From Paractinoplanes tereljensis (GTDB lineage Bacteria; Actinomycetota; Actinomycetes; Mycobacteriales; Micromonosporaceae), in assembly GCF_016862435.1 (NCBI RefSeq), contig NZ_BOMY01000051.1, positions 186,001 through 250,000 on the forward strand: a stretch of DNA of 64,000 nucleotides, written 5' to 3'. Both the position numbers and the translations under genes were made by a program. Positions 50,799 through 59,023 of this stretch are shown piece after piece. The notes beneath the pieces were generated by a model that searched no databases, was not told where the DNA came from, and saw only the letters and a program-made list of their open reading frames with translations. Each line of letters starts with the position of its first letter. Position 1 is the first letter of the stretch.

Positions 50799-53066
50799 GT
50801 GTTCGCTGACCTGGTGCGCGCTCACCGTCGGCGACTCGGCATGACCCAGGAAGACCTGGCCGAACGGGCCGGCGTCAGCGTGCGCAGCGTCGGCAAGTGG
50901 GAGGCCGGCAAGATCGCGGCGCCCCGGATGTGGACGATGCGGCTGCTCGCCGACGCGTTCCGGCTCGAGGGTGACGACCGGGAACGCTTCCTGCGCTCGG
51001 CCGCCGAGCCGGCCGTCCGCAGCACCGAGATCATCCCGGCCCAGCTGCCGTCCGACCCGTCCGGCTTCACCGGCCGCGACCAGGAACTCACCCGGCTCGA
51101 CGAACTGCTGGCCGGCCCCGACCAGGCGGCCCGCGGCGTGATCATCTCGGCGGTGTCCGGCACCGCCGGGGTCGGCAAGACCACCCTGGCCATCCGCTGG
51201 GCGCACCGGGTGCGCGAGCGTTTCCCGGACGGCCAGCTCTACGTGAACCTGCGCGGCTTCGGCCCGGTCGGCCCGCCGCTGCCGGCCACCGAGGCCCTGC
51301 GCGGGCTGCTCGACGGGCTCGGCGTCGCCCCGCAGCGGATCCCGGCCGACCTGGAAGCGCGCGCCGCCCTGTACCGCAGCGCGCTGGCCGGGCAGCGGAT
51401 GCTGATCCTGCTCGACAACGCCGGCGACGCCGAACAGGTGCGCCCCCTGCTGCCCGGCGTGCCCGGCTCGGTGGCCATCGTGACCAGCCGCGACCGGCTG
51501 GCCGGGCTGGCCGTCGCCGACGGCGCCCAGCTGCTGCTGCTCGACGTGCTCGACGCCCCCGCCGCCCGCGAGCTGCTGGCCCGGCGGATCGGCGCCGACC
51601 GGGTGCGGGCCGAGCCGCGCGCCGTCGACGACATCGTGCGGTCCTGCGCCCGGCTCCCTCTCGCCCTCGCCATCGCGGCCGCGCGGGCCGCCGCCAACCC
51701 GCAGTTCCCGCTCACCGCCATCGCCGCCGAGCTGCGCGAGGCCCGGACCCGGCTGGACGTACTGGCCGGCCCCGACCCGGCCACCGACGTACGCGGCGTC
51801 TTCTCCTGGTCCTATCGCAAGCTCGGCCCGGACGCGGCCCGGCTGTTCCGGCTGTCCGCCCTGCATCCGACGCCGGTGGCCGGCGCTCCGGCGCTGGCCA
51901 GCCTGGCCGGCCTGCCGGCCCGGCGCGTCCGGCCGGCGCTGCAGGAACTGGTCGCGGCCAACCTGGTCTCCGAACAACTACCCGGCCGGTACGGCTGCCA
52001 CGACCTGCTCCGCGACTACGCCCGCGACCTGGCCGAGGAGATCGACTCGCCGGCCGAGCGGGAGGCGGCCACCCGGCGGTTGATCGACCACTACCTGCAG
52101 ACCGCCCTCAGCGCCGACCAGTGCCTCAAGGCGTCGCGCAACCTCAGCGGCCGCCGTCCCACCGACGTCACCCCCGGCGCGGTCCCGGAGTCGTTCGGCG
52201 ACGGCGTGCTCGCGCTGGCCTGGTTCTCGGCCGAGCAGCCGGCCCTGCGCGCCTGCGCCGACCTGGCCGTGGCCGCCGGGCTGGACACCAAGGCCTGGTG
52301 GATGGCCTGGGCGGTGCTCACCTACCTGGAGCGCCGGTGGGACCGGCGCAACTGGGTGACCTGGCAGATGCTCGCGGTCGCGGCGGCCGGGCGGGCCGGT
52401 GACATGCTGCTGCAGGCGGTCAGCCACTACAACGTCGGGTACGCGCATGCCGAACTCGGCGATCTCGGCCAGGGCCGGGCGCACCTGACCACGGCGCTCG
52501 CCCTCTACCGGGAACTCGGCAACGTCACCGGCATGGCCGACGTACACCTGAATTTGGGCATTGTCGCCCGCCGGGAGGGCCGCTATGCGGAAGCGTTGCA
52601 GGAGGGCGGGCGGGCCCTGGAATTGTCCCGGTCGGACGGTGACCGGGTCGGCGAGGCGCGGGCGATGAACAACATCGGCTGGTGCTATCTGACGATGGGT
52701 GACAACCGGCAGGCCCTCGACTACTGCCGGCGGGCCGTCACCGTGCACGAGGCGGCCGGCAACCGGATGGGCGCGGCCCACTCCTGGGACAGCGTCGGGA
52801 TGGCCCACTTCCGCCTCGGCGAGCTCGCCGAGGCGGCGGCCTGCTACCGGCGGGCGGCGAACGCGTTCCGCGACGAGCACGACCAGCAATATCAAGCGAT
52901 CGTCCTGGCCCACCTGGGTGACGCCGAGGAAGCGGGCGGCCGGCACCGGGCGGCCCGCGAGGCCTGGCGCAACTCCCTCGCGATCCTCACCGAGCTGGAC
53001 CATCCGGACGCCGACGAGGTGCGGGCCAAGCTGACCGCGCGCGAGGTGCAGTCCCGGGCCGGTTGA
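50799..53066 (+). CDS. XRE-type regulator with NB-ARC ATPase and TPR repeats
   Basis: About 755 residues. The N-terminal HTH reads FADLVRAHRRRLGMTQEDLA, ERAGVSVRSVGKWEAGK. An NB-ARC/STAND ATPase follows with Walker A SGTAGVGKTTLA near residue 122 and Walker B-like LILLDNAGDAEQ. The C-terminal third is a set of TPR repeats (VGYAHAELGDLGQGRAHLTT, NNIGWCYLTMGDNRQALDYC, WDSVGMAHFRLGELAEAAAC). STAND proteins switch on when a ligand binds the repeats. GTG at 50799 has GGGGAG at the right distance; an ATG at 50775 is also in frame. It is divergent from the FhuF-like gene. Confidence 0.87.
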   Translation: MFADLVRAHRRRLGMTQEDLAERAGVSVRSVGKWEAGKIAAPRMWTMRLLADAFRLEGDDRERFLRSAAEPAVRSTEIIPAQLPSDPSGFTGRDQELTRLDELLAGPDQAARGVIISAVSGTAGVGKTTLAIRWAHRVRERFPDGQLYVNLRGFGPVGPPLPATEALRGLLDGLGVAPQRIPADLEARAALYRSALAGQRMLILLDNAGDAEQVRPLLPGVPGSVAIVTSRDRLAGLAVADGAQLLLLDVLDAPAARELLARRIGADRVRAEPRAVDDIVRSCARLPLALAIAAARAAANPQFPLTAIAAELREARTRLDVLAGPDPATDVRGVFSWSYRKLGPDAARLFRLSALHPTPVAGAPALASLAGLPARRVRPALQELVAANLVSEQLPGRYGCHDLLRDYARDLAEEIDSPAEREAATRRLIDHYLQTALSADQCLKASRNLSGRRPTDVTPGAVPESFGDGVLALAWFSAEQPALRACADLAVAAGLDTKAWWMAWAVLTYLERRWDRRNWVTWQMLAVAAAGRAGDMLLQAVSHYNVGYAHAELGDLGQGRAHLTTALALYRELGNVTGMADVHLNLGIVARREGRYAEALQEGGRALELSRSDGDRVGEARAMNNIGWCYLTMGDNRQALDYCRRAVTVHEAAGNRMGAAHSWDSVGMAHFRLGELAEAAACYRRAANAFRDEHDQQYQAIVLAHLGDAEEAGGRHRAAREAWRNSLAILTELDHPDADEVRAKLTAREVQSRAG

Positions 53067-53089
53067 TCCGCTCTGCTTGGATCAACGGC

Positions 53090-53914
53090 ATGGAATGGGT
53101 CGAAACGGTTGCGCTGCCAGGGCGCCGGGTGGTGTCGTCACGCGAGCTGACCGGCGGATACAGCAACCACAACGTCCTGCTCACGATGGACGACGGAAGC
53201 CGGTTCGTCCTGCGGCGGTATCTCGGGACCAACCGGTGCGCGGTGGAGGTGGCCCTCGCATCGCGGCTGCGCGGGGTGGTGCCGGTGCCCGAGGTGGTGG
53301 CCTTCTCCCCCTCCGACGGGCTGGTGCTCTCCGTTTTTGTGGACGGGCAGCCGCCGACTTCTGGCTACTCCGTCGGGGAGACGCTCGCCCGGATCGGGTC
53401 GGTGTCGTTTGACCTGCCTGGCTTCTTCGACTCCTCGCTCTCGCCGGACGGGGTCGAGCCGATCGGTGGGCTGGACGCGTTCGTCGAACGCTGCCTGCGC
53501 ACCGGAAACGCGGTCGGCTATCTCAGCGACGTCGAACAGCGCTCGTTACTGCGACTCGCGTCCTCTTCGGACATTTCCGGATTGTCGGGCAGTCACCAGC
53601 TCGTGCACGCCGACTACAACCCGAAGAACCTGCTCGCCTCCGGGGACCGGGTCGTGGCCGTCCTGGACTGGGAGTTCGCGTTCAGCAGCTCGCCGCTCTT
53701 CGACGTCGGCAACATGCTGCGCTTCCCGCAGCCGGCCGGGTTCGCCGACGACTTCCTGCGTGGCTTCCGGGACGGCGGCGGCGACCTGCCCGCCGACTGG
53801 CGGGAGCTCAGCCAGGCCCTCGACCTGTACTCGCTGGCCGACTTCCTGACCCGGCCGGTCGAGCACCGGTACTTCGGGCGGGCCGTCACCCGGATCCGTG
53901 AGCTGGTGCGGTGA
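53090..53914 (+). CDS. Aminoglycoside-phosphotransferase-like kinase
   Basis: A 274-residue member of the APH/choline kinase fold. The nucleotide loop is in RFVLRRYL, the catalytic loop is HADYNPKN (His173, Asp175, Asn180), and DWEFAF carries the metal-binding aspartate. It may phosphorylate a small hydroxylated compound or an antibiotic; the substrate is unknown. A rare TTA codon is at 53546-53548. The stop overlaps the GTG start of the lipoprotein gene (GTGA), so the two are coupled. Confidence 0.85.
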   Translation: MEWVETVALPGRRVVSSRELTGGYSNHNVLLTMDDGSRFVLRRYLGTNRCAVEVALASRLRGVVPVPEVVAFSPSDGLVLSVFVDGQPPTSGYSVGETLARIGSVSFDLPGFFDSSLSPDGVEPIGGLDAFVERCLRTGNAVGYLSDVEQRSLLRLASSSDISGLSGSHQLVHADYNPKNLLASGDRVVAVLDWEFAFSSSPLFDVGNMLRFPQPAGFADDFLRGFRDGGGDLPADWRELSQALDLYSLADFLTRPVEHRYFGRAVTRIRELVR

Positions 53915-54465
53915 GGCGCCCGTACCCGCTGGTCCTGGTTTTTCTGCTGGCCGGATGCACCCAGGCCGGGCCGATTCCCCTGCCGTCGCCATCCGCCTCC
54001 GTCTCTGTTTCCGCCGCGCCCACCTGCCCGGCCGACGGCCTGCGCGTGGAACTCGGCACCGGCGACGCGGCGGCCGGGCTGCGCGTTCTCGACTTCTTCC
54101 TGGTCAACTGCGGGACGGCGGCGGCCAAGGTCAACGGCTATCCGGGCGTACGCCTCCTCGACGAGCAGCGCCGGAACGTGTCGGTGAACATCCTGCAGGG
54201 CACCTACGTGATCACCGGGCCGGTTCCGGACTGGAACAAACCGCCGCGCGAGGTGGTGCTCAAGCCGGGCGAGCGGGTCACGGCCGTCGTCGCCTGGCGG
54301 AGTACGTATGACAACCTCGCCGCGCCGCCGGTCAACGCCGCCTTCCTGGAGATCACCCCGACCGCCGGCGGGACCGCCCAGGTGCTCACCCCGCGCAGCG
54401 ACATCGACCTGGGCAGCACCGGCCGCATCGGGGTGAGCTCCTGGCAGCCTATATTGGGCCGCTGA
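53911..54465 (+). CDS. DUF4232-type lipoprotein
   Basis: A 184-residue lipoprotein. The signal sequence RRPYPLVLVFLLAGC ends in a lipobox, followed by a Pro/Ser-rich linker (PLPSPSASVSVSAAP). The DUF4232 domain has ADGLRVELGTGDAAAGLRVL, NCGTAAAKVNGYPGVRLL and VLKPGERVTAVVAW, an Ig-like beta-sandwich common in actinomycetes. GTG start at 53911 is coupled to the kinase gene. Its last 17 bases overlap the end of the convergent gene. Confidence 0.83.
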   Translation: MRRPYPLVLVFLLAGCTQAGPIPLPSPSASVSVSAAPTCPADGLRVELGTGDAAAGLRVLDFFLVNCGTAAAKVNGYPGVRLLDEQRRNVSVNILQGTYVITGPVPDWNKPPREVVLKPGERVTAVVAWRSTYDNLAAPPVNAAFLEITPTAGGTAQVLTPRSDIDLGSTGRIGVSSWQPILGR

Positions 54466-54895
54466 ACTGGGATTCGGCGTACCGCTTCCGGGCCTGTTCG
54501 TCGCGATCGGAGCGCAGGAATTCCGTCCAGGCCTGGTGTTCGTGGGCCACCGCGCCGAATTCCCAGACGCACATCACGCCGCGGTGGGTGGTCTGCGGCA
54601 TCAGGGCGAACGGCCCGTCGTCCTTCACGTAGACGGTCTCCCACATCTCGTTGTTGCCGCGCCAGGAGCAGACCAGCAGCAGGTGGACGTGTTCGCCGCT
54701 GAGGTGGTGGATGACGAACCCGATCTCCCCGATGTCGGCGATCTCCTCGGTGAGGAACGCTCTCGCCTCCCCTGAATCGATGCTCTGATCCGCGCGGCAC
54801 ACCTGATACCACTTCAGGTAGACGCCGGGCAGCACGAGCGGCGGCCCCGGCGTGATGACCTTGGTGATGTGGCGGTAATCGGCGTCGACGGTCAT
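54449..54895 (-). CDS. Conserved-looking protein, function unknown
   Basis: A 148-residue soluble protein (MTVDADYRHITKVITPGPPL). The core VYLKWYQVCRADQSIDSGEA, HHLSGEHVHLLLVCSW and MWETVYVKDDGPFALMP has no motif I can assign. Its ATG overlaps the stop of the upstream 149-residue gene (ATGA), so both form an operon that is divergent from a WYL regulator. A role linked to the DUF1579-like partner is likely but unproven. Confidence 0.65.
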   Translation of the reverse strand: MTVDADYRHITKVITPGPPLVLPGVYLKWYQVCRADQSIDSGEARAFLTEEIADIGEIGFVIHHLSGEHVHLLLVCSWRGNNEMWETVYVKDDGPFALMPQTTHRGVMCVWEFGAVAHEHQAWTEFLRSDRDEQARKRYAESQFSGPI

Positions 54896-55341
54896 GCGCG
54901 GGTGAACTCCATGATCCAGTTGGACTCCCAGCTCTGCCCGCCGTCGGCCGAGAACTCCTGCTCCCAGCGGGCCTCGGTGGGCGTGATGCCGGACCAGATG
55001 AAGTGCGCCCGGATCGGCTTCCCGTCGTGGGTGTCGTCGCCGTAGAAGTCGCCGCGGCCGTCGGCGAACGTGCCCACCACCGGCGGGAAGAGCAGCCCGG
55101 ACGTGCTGTTCGCCCAGTACAGCGACCATTCCTTCCGCTCGGTGTCGAACAGCCGCAGGGTGAAGCCGCGGCTGCCGAGCGTCGGAAAGTCGATCTCGTC
55201 GACGTTCCCACCGCCGCCGAAGATCGGCCGAGAGGTCGACGTGCCCGGGAAGCTGACCCACTCGTCGCCGCCGGCGAACAGCGTGGTCAAGCGGCGGCTG
55301 GCCACGTTCCACGAGCCGATCAAGAAGTCGAAATCGTTCAT
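54892..55341 (-). CDS. DUF1579-like small beta-barrel protein
   Basis: A 149-residue protein. It begins MNDFDFLIGSWNVASRRLTT, the start typical of DUF1579 and nitrobindin-like lipocalin folds (F-L-x-G-x-W-x-V), and continues with alternate strands (LRLFDTERKEWSLYWANST, RAHFIWSGITPTEARWEQEF, SNWIMEF). The ligand is unknown. It is the first gene of the operon with the 148-residue protein and faces the WYL regulator across an operator-like dyad. Confidence 0.75.
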   Translation of the reverse strand: MNDFDFLIGSWNVASRRLTTLFAGGDEWVSFPGTSTSRPIFGGGGNVDEIDFPTLGSRGFTLRLFDTERKEWSLYWANSTSGLLFPPVVGTFADGRGDFYGDDTHDGKPIRAHFIWSGITPTEARWEQEFSADGGQSWESNWIMEFTRA

Positions 55342-55365
55342 GCCGCAGATCCTGACGGGCTACCC

Positions 55366-55382
55366 CTGACAGCTTCTGTCAG
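55366..55382. promoter_or_regulatory. Operator-like dyad between the WYL regulator and the divergent operon
   Basis: CTGACAG-CTT-CTGTCAG is a perfect 7-bp inverted repeat with a 3-base spacer, in the 62-base gap between two divergent starts. It is the natural site for the neighbouring regulator, controlling both directions. Confidence 0.65.
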
Positions 55383-55403
55383 TGGTCTGGCAGACTTCCG
55401 GAG

Positions 55404-56372
55404 GTGCGGGCCAGCCGACTGCTCTCCCTGCTGCTGTTGCTGCAGAACCGCGGCCGGATGAGTGCCGCCCGGCTGGCCACCGAGTTGGGCGTCACCAGCC
55501 GCACCATCTACCGCGACGTCGAGGCCCTGGCCGCCGCGGGCGTGCCGATCTACGCCGAGCCCGGCCCCACCGGCGGCTACCAGCTGATGGACGGCTACCG
55601 CACCAGGCTGACCGGCCTGACCGCCGACGAGGCCGAGTCGCTGTTTCTCACCGGCATGCCCCAGCCCGCCGCCGAGCTGGGCCTGGGCGCCCAGGTGGCC
55701 GCGGCCGAGCTGAAGCTGATGGCGGCGCTGCCGACCCCGTACCGGGAGGCGTCACTGCGGATCCGGCAGCGGTTCCACCTGGACGCCCCCGACTGGTACC
55801 GCGAGCCGGACGCGGTGCCGCACCTGCTGGCCGCGGCCGAGGCCCTCTGGCAGGACCGGGTGATCGAGGTCCGCTACCGCCGGTGGGCGCCCCGCCCCGG
55901 CGAGGTGACCCGCCGGCTGCAGCCGCTGGGCCTGGTCCTCAAGGCCGGGATTTGGTACCTGGTGGCGGCCGGCCCCCGCACCTACCGGGTGTCGTCCATC
56001 GTCGAGCTGCGCCCGCTGCCGGAGACCTTCACCCGCCCGGACGACTTCGACCTGGCCACCTTCTGGCAGGGCAACGTCGAACGCTACGAGCAGGCCGACA
56101 CGGCCGAGGCCGCAGTCATCCGCCTCAGCCCGGCCGGGCTGGCCGCGCTGCCCGGCATCATCGGCCCGAAGGCCGCCCGGCAGGCGCAGAACAATTGCCA
56201 ACCCCCCGACGCGTACGGCTGGCAGCAGACCACCATCCCCATGGAGAGCGTGCCCCACGCAGCCGCGATGCTGCTCCGCCTCGGCCCTGATGTGCAGGTC
56301 TTGGCGCCCGAGCCACTGGTCGCCCAGCTGACCGCCACGGTGCGCGCGATGGCCCGCCTCTACCCCGGGTAG
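55404..56372 (+). CDS. YafY-type WYL-domain transcriptional regulator
   Basis: A 322-residue regulator. The N-terminal HTH (SRLLSLLLLLQNRGRMSAAR, LATELGVTSRTIYRDVEALA) is DeoR/HTH_11 type. The WYL domain follows with the GVPIYAEPGPTGGYQLMDGY lead-in, LVLKAGIWYLVAAGPRTYRV and the end ALPGIIGPKAARQAQNN. WYL proteins sense nucleic acid or small-molecule ligands. GTG start at 55404. The last 13 bases overlap the convergent HEAT-repeat gene. It probably represses the DUF1579-like operon. Confidence 0.9.
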   Translation: MRASRLLSLLLLLQNRGRMSAARLATELGVTSRTIYRDVEALAAAGVPIYAEPGPTGGYQLMDGYRTRLTGLTADEAESLFLTGMPQPAAELGLGAQVAAAELKLMAALPTPYREASLRIRQRFHLDAPDWYREPDAVPHLLAAAEALWQDRVIEVRYRRWAPRPGEVTRRLQPLGLVLKAGIWYLVAAGPRTYRVSSIVELRPLPETFTRPDDFDLATFWQGNVERYEQADTAEAAVIRLSPAGLAALPGIIGPKAARQAQNNCQPPDAYGWQQTTIPMESVPHAAAMLLRLGPDVQVLAPEPLVAQLTATVRAMARLYPG

Positions 56373-57421
56373 TTCTTCTCCTCGTCGCGGTCCAGCGCCT
56401 CGTCGCGGTCCAGCGCCTCGTCGCGGTCCAGCGCCTCGTGGCGATCCAGCGCCTCGTGGCGATCCAGCGCCTCGTTGCGGGCCAGCGCCTCGTTGCGGGC
56501 CAGCGTGAAGGCGGCGAGCGCGGCGATGTCGCCGTCCAGGAACGGGAAGCGCGGGACCGGCGCCGGCGCCTCGGCGGCGGCCTGCACGTCGGCCAGCACG
56601 TCCGGGCCGGGGTGGTCCAGCAGTTGGGCCAGGGCGATCGCGGCGGCCCAGCGTTCGGCCAGGTTCTCGGCGTTCTTCCACCGGTCGGTAAGGGCCGCTT
56701 CGAGCGCCGGATCGTCCGTGCCGCGGGCGCAGATGCCGGCCGCTACCGCGGCGGTCGCAGCCACGATCGGATCCGCGCCGCCGATCAGCGAGATCAGCGC
56801 CGGCACCACCGTCGCGGCCTCCTCCGGGAAGTACGCCAGCAACTGCGCGGCGTAGAGCCGGGTGCCGGGGTCTTCCGCGAACAATGCCGCGACATAGACC
56901 GGCACGCCGGCCCGGACCGCGTCGTAGGCCTCGATGTCCCAGCGCTCGGCCTGCCGGTCATCCTCAACGTCCGAGAACAACGCCCGAAATTCCCGGGCCG
57001 CAAGCTCCTCCGGGTCAGCGGCCGCAGCAACCCAGGCCTCTTCCTCCGCCTCCAGCTCCTCGACGGTCAAGGCCGCCTTACGCGCCGCCTCACGCCGCAG
57101 ATGTACGAAGTCCGGCCGCTCATCGAGGGTGAACTCCTCCTCACCAAGGGCGATCTGCAGCAGCACCTGGCAGGCAGCGAACCGGTCCGGAGCTTCCTGG
57201 TCGGCCACCACGTCGATGAGGAACGGAACGGCCGCGGCCGACGCCGGCGACCGAGAGCCCTGGTGGACAAGCAGCTCAGACAGGTCCTCGTAGGCACGTC
57301 GCCGCCGCCGCTGGTCGCTGGACCAGATCGCCTTCAGGCCCGCCGGAACCTCTTTGGCCCGGCCGAACACCCCCAGCGAGGCCCAGTCAACGGCCTTAAC
57401 TTCGCCACGGCGCTCAGGCAT
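56360..57421 (-). CDS. HEAT-repeat protein with C-terminal hexapeptide tandem repeat
   Basis: A 353-residue protein. The body is helical with HEAT-like units (LYAAQLLAYFPEEAATVVPALI, ERWAAAIALAQLLDH, VIA-type pairs of helices), a fold used for protein binding. The last ~45 residues are a tandem hexapeptide: FTLARN, EALARN, EALDRH twice, EALDRD three times, then EEKNYPG. No enzyme motif; it may be an adaptor. The ATG at 57421 begins PERRGEVKAVDWASLGVFGR. The end overlaps the WYL gene by 13 bases. Confidence 0.8.
   Translation of the reverse strand: MPERRGEVKAVDWASLGVFGRAKEVPAGLKAIWSSDQRRRRRAYEDLSELLVHQGSRSPASAAAVPFLIDVVADQEAPDRFAACQVLLQIALGEEEFTLDERPDFVHLRREAARKAALTVEELEAEEEAWVAAAADPEELAAREFRALFSDVEDDRQAERWDIEAYDAVRAGVPVYVAALFAEDPGTRLYAAQLLAYFPEEAATVVPALISLIGGADPIVAATAAVAAGICARGTDDPALEAALTDRWKNAENLAERWAAAIALAQLLDHPGPDVLADVQAAAEAPAPVPRFPFLDGDIAALAAFTLARNEALARNEALDRHEALDRHEALDRDEALDRDEALDRDEEKNYPG
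56384..56509 (-). repeat. 18-bp tandem repeat coding for EALxR[NHD]
   Basis: Six complete 18-base units lie at 56384-56491 and a seventh, degenerate unit (FTLARN) at 56492-56509. Neighbouring units are identical or differ at one or two bases, the pattern left by slipped-strand or unequal-exchange expansion. It is in frame, so unit number changes do not break the gene. Confidence 0.85.
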
Positions 57422-57473
57422 GCCGGGACCATACCAACGGGCTGAGGGCAGTCGCCCCCTAACCCGTCGTCAA

Positions 57474-57797
57474 CTAATCCACGTCGCCGCTCATAAGGCG
57501 CTTCCAGCTCTCCTTCTGCGCCGGATCCAGATCAAGCGACGGGAAGTCGGCCAGGTAACGATGGGCGAAGGAGACGACGTCCCGCAGAGATAGGTCTCGC
57601 AGCCGGTCGAAATCACGACGAGAAACATCCAGCGTGAAGCTGTGTTTGGAACGGTCCTCGAGCACAACCATGACCCAGCATCGGTAAACCGCCCCTTCTT
57701 CGAGGCCAAAGATCGTCATCACTACGTCGGAGACACGGTCCCGATGCTCCCGAAGCCAGTCCGGGCGGCCGTTGGCGCTCCACCGCCCGGATGCCAC
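57474..57797 (-). CDS. Small protein, possibly the 3' part of a frameshifted gene
   Basis: A 107-residue frame from a GTG at 57797. The stretch REHRDRVSDVVMTIFGLEEG, VMVVLEDRSKHSFTLDVSRR and LRDVVSFAHRYLADFPSLDL reads like a real soluble protein with coherent codon use. The first codons (VASGRWSANGRPDW) continue in sense a different upstream frame (57722-57913), so the true gene may start at 57913 with a frameshift. No family recognised. Confidence 0.5.
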   Translation of the reverse strand: MASGRWSANGRPDWLREHRDRVSDVVMTIFGLEEGAVYRCWVMVVLEDRSKHSFTLDVSRRDFDRLRDLSLRDVVSFAHRYLADFPSLDLDPAQKESWKRLMSGDVD

Positions 57798-57913
57798 TCA
57801 GTAAGCCGCTCCAAATCCCGCACAGACAAAACCTTGATGTCTCCACGCGATCGCCCTCCGTAAACCGCAACCGAAGGCCACCTAACCCGACGACGCCCGG
57901 GAAACATGCCCAT
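57722..57913 (-). pseudogene. Possible 5' part of the frameshifted gene
   Basis: The frame from ATG 57913 (MGMFPGRRRVRWPSVAVYGG) reads well up to VLSVRDLERLTEWHPG, then loses sense at the point where the 57797 frame begins. A one-base change near 57785-57797 would join the two into a protein of ~145 residues. Alternatively the two frames are independent. Confidence 0.35.
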
Positions 57914-58203
57914 TTCGAACCACCATTACGAAATACGCGGCGAATTCCCTGCGGTGAGCCTCAAAACGCTCGCGACCAGTATCGAGGACATCCAAACGCG
58001 TTGGTTGCAGGTCAGGGTGAAGCTGCGGTCGGCCGCCTTGCCGAAGGTTTTGTAGCCGATGCGGGAGATCGGCACCGCCGGGGCCGGGGTGCCCCTTCGG
58101 CTCGCCGGGCCGTTGCTCGGTTCGGCTGACCCGGGCAGTGTCGGCCGGTATCGAGCTGCGAGAGCGACTCGAAGTCCTCGCCGACGCTGCCTCCTGAATC
58201 GGG
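57914..58203. other. Gene-free stretch with a possible gene remnant
   Basis: No complete gene is seen. On the minus strand a short frame around 57985-58080 reads VPISRIGYKTFGKAADRSFT, then LTCNQ, which looks like the end of a secreted protein, but has no start and drifts out of sense downstream. It may be a decayed gene; the evidence is weak. Confidence 0.3.
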
Positions 58204-58893
58204 TCAGGCCACGCCGAAGACTGTTCCTGGGGTTAGGAGCTGGCGGTCGTCGAAGTCGAACTCCAGGTTGTCGCGCACCTCGACCACGCCGGCTACCTGG
58301 CGGGTCAGGCGGTCGGCCATGTCGGCTGTCGACCAGCGGCCGACTCGGCCGGTCAGGGTCACCACGCCCCCGGTCACCTCGACGGTTACGTTTTCGGCCT
58401 CCTCGGCCAGGAAGACGGCCACCACGCCGTTTACCACGTCGGTGCGGATCTCGTCGTCGGGGCGCAGGTGCACCTTCAGGACGTCGCCTCGGGTGACTAT
58501 GCCGACCAGGCGGCCCAGGTCGTCTACGACCGGGAGGCGTTTGACATGCTCGGCGTCCATCAGCCGGGCCGCCGCCGCCAGTGACGTGCCGACCAGCGCC
58601 AGGACCGGTGGGCTGCTCATCAGGTCGGCGGCCGTGCCGGCTCGTGCCTTGGCCCGCTCGCCGCGCCGGCGGCGGTTGTCGAACAGCCGCGGGGACTCTT
58701 CGCCGGCATATTCGATCTTGCGGAGCAGGTCGGCCTCCGAGACCACGCCCTGCACCCGCTGGAACGCGTCCACCACCGGGACCGCGCTGAATCGGTGGGC
58801 GATCAGCAGGTCGACCAGGGAACGGTAGGAGGCGGTCAGCTCCACCGACACGACCGCCTGGGTCATCACGTCGTCAACTTTCCAGGTCCTCAT
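58204..58893 (-). CDS. CBS-domain pair with C-terminal BON domain
   Basis: A 229-residue protein. Two CBS motifs are present: VDDVMTQAVVSVELTASYRS to FSAVPVVD, and TAADLMSSPPVLALVGTSLA to KRLPVVDDLGRLVGIVTRGD. The C-terminal BON domain is EAENVTVEVTGGVVTLTGRV to GVVEVRDNLEFDFD. CBS pairs bind adenosyl ligands; BON domains bind membranes or phospholipid. Such CBS-BON proteins are common in stress and dormancy-type gene sets of actinomycetes. The ATG at 58893 has GGAGG upstream. Confidence 0.88.
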   Translation of the reverse strand: MRTWKVDDVMTQAVVSVELTASYRSLVDLLIAHRFSAVPVVDAFQRVQGVVSEADLLRKIEYAGEESPRLFDNRRRRGERAKARAGTAADLMSSPPVLALVGTSLAAAARLMDAEHVKRLPVVDDLGRLVGIVTRGDVLKVHLRPDDEIRTDVVNGVVAVFLAEEAENVTVEVTGGVVTLTGRVGRWSTADMADRLTRQVAGVVEVRDNLEFDFDDRQLLTPGTVFGVA

Positions 58894-59023
58894 TACAGCC
58901 TCCTTGCTGCTCACCTCCACGTTAGGAGCGAGAGGTCCGGCGGGTCAGGGCCATTGGTCCCGCAGCGAGGAAACGGGCATCCGGGCCTGGCCAGAAGAGC
59001 TGCCGCGGAGGAGGGTTCGGCAG

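Noticed and set aside
50799..53066. NB-ARC/TPR protein as an Avs-type defence protein
   Set aside because: The N-terminal XRE HTH and the order HTH, NB-ARC, TPR are those of common actinomycete regulators; no nuclease or other effector domain is present.
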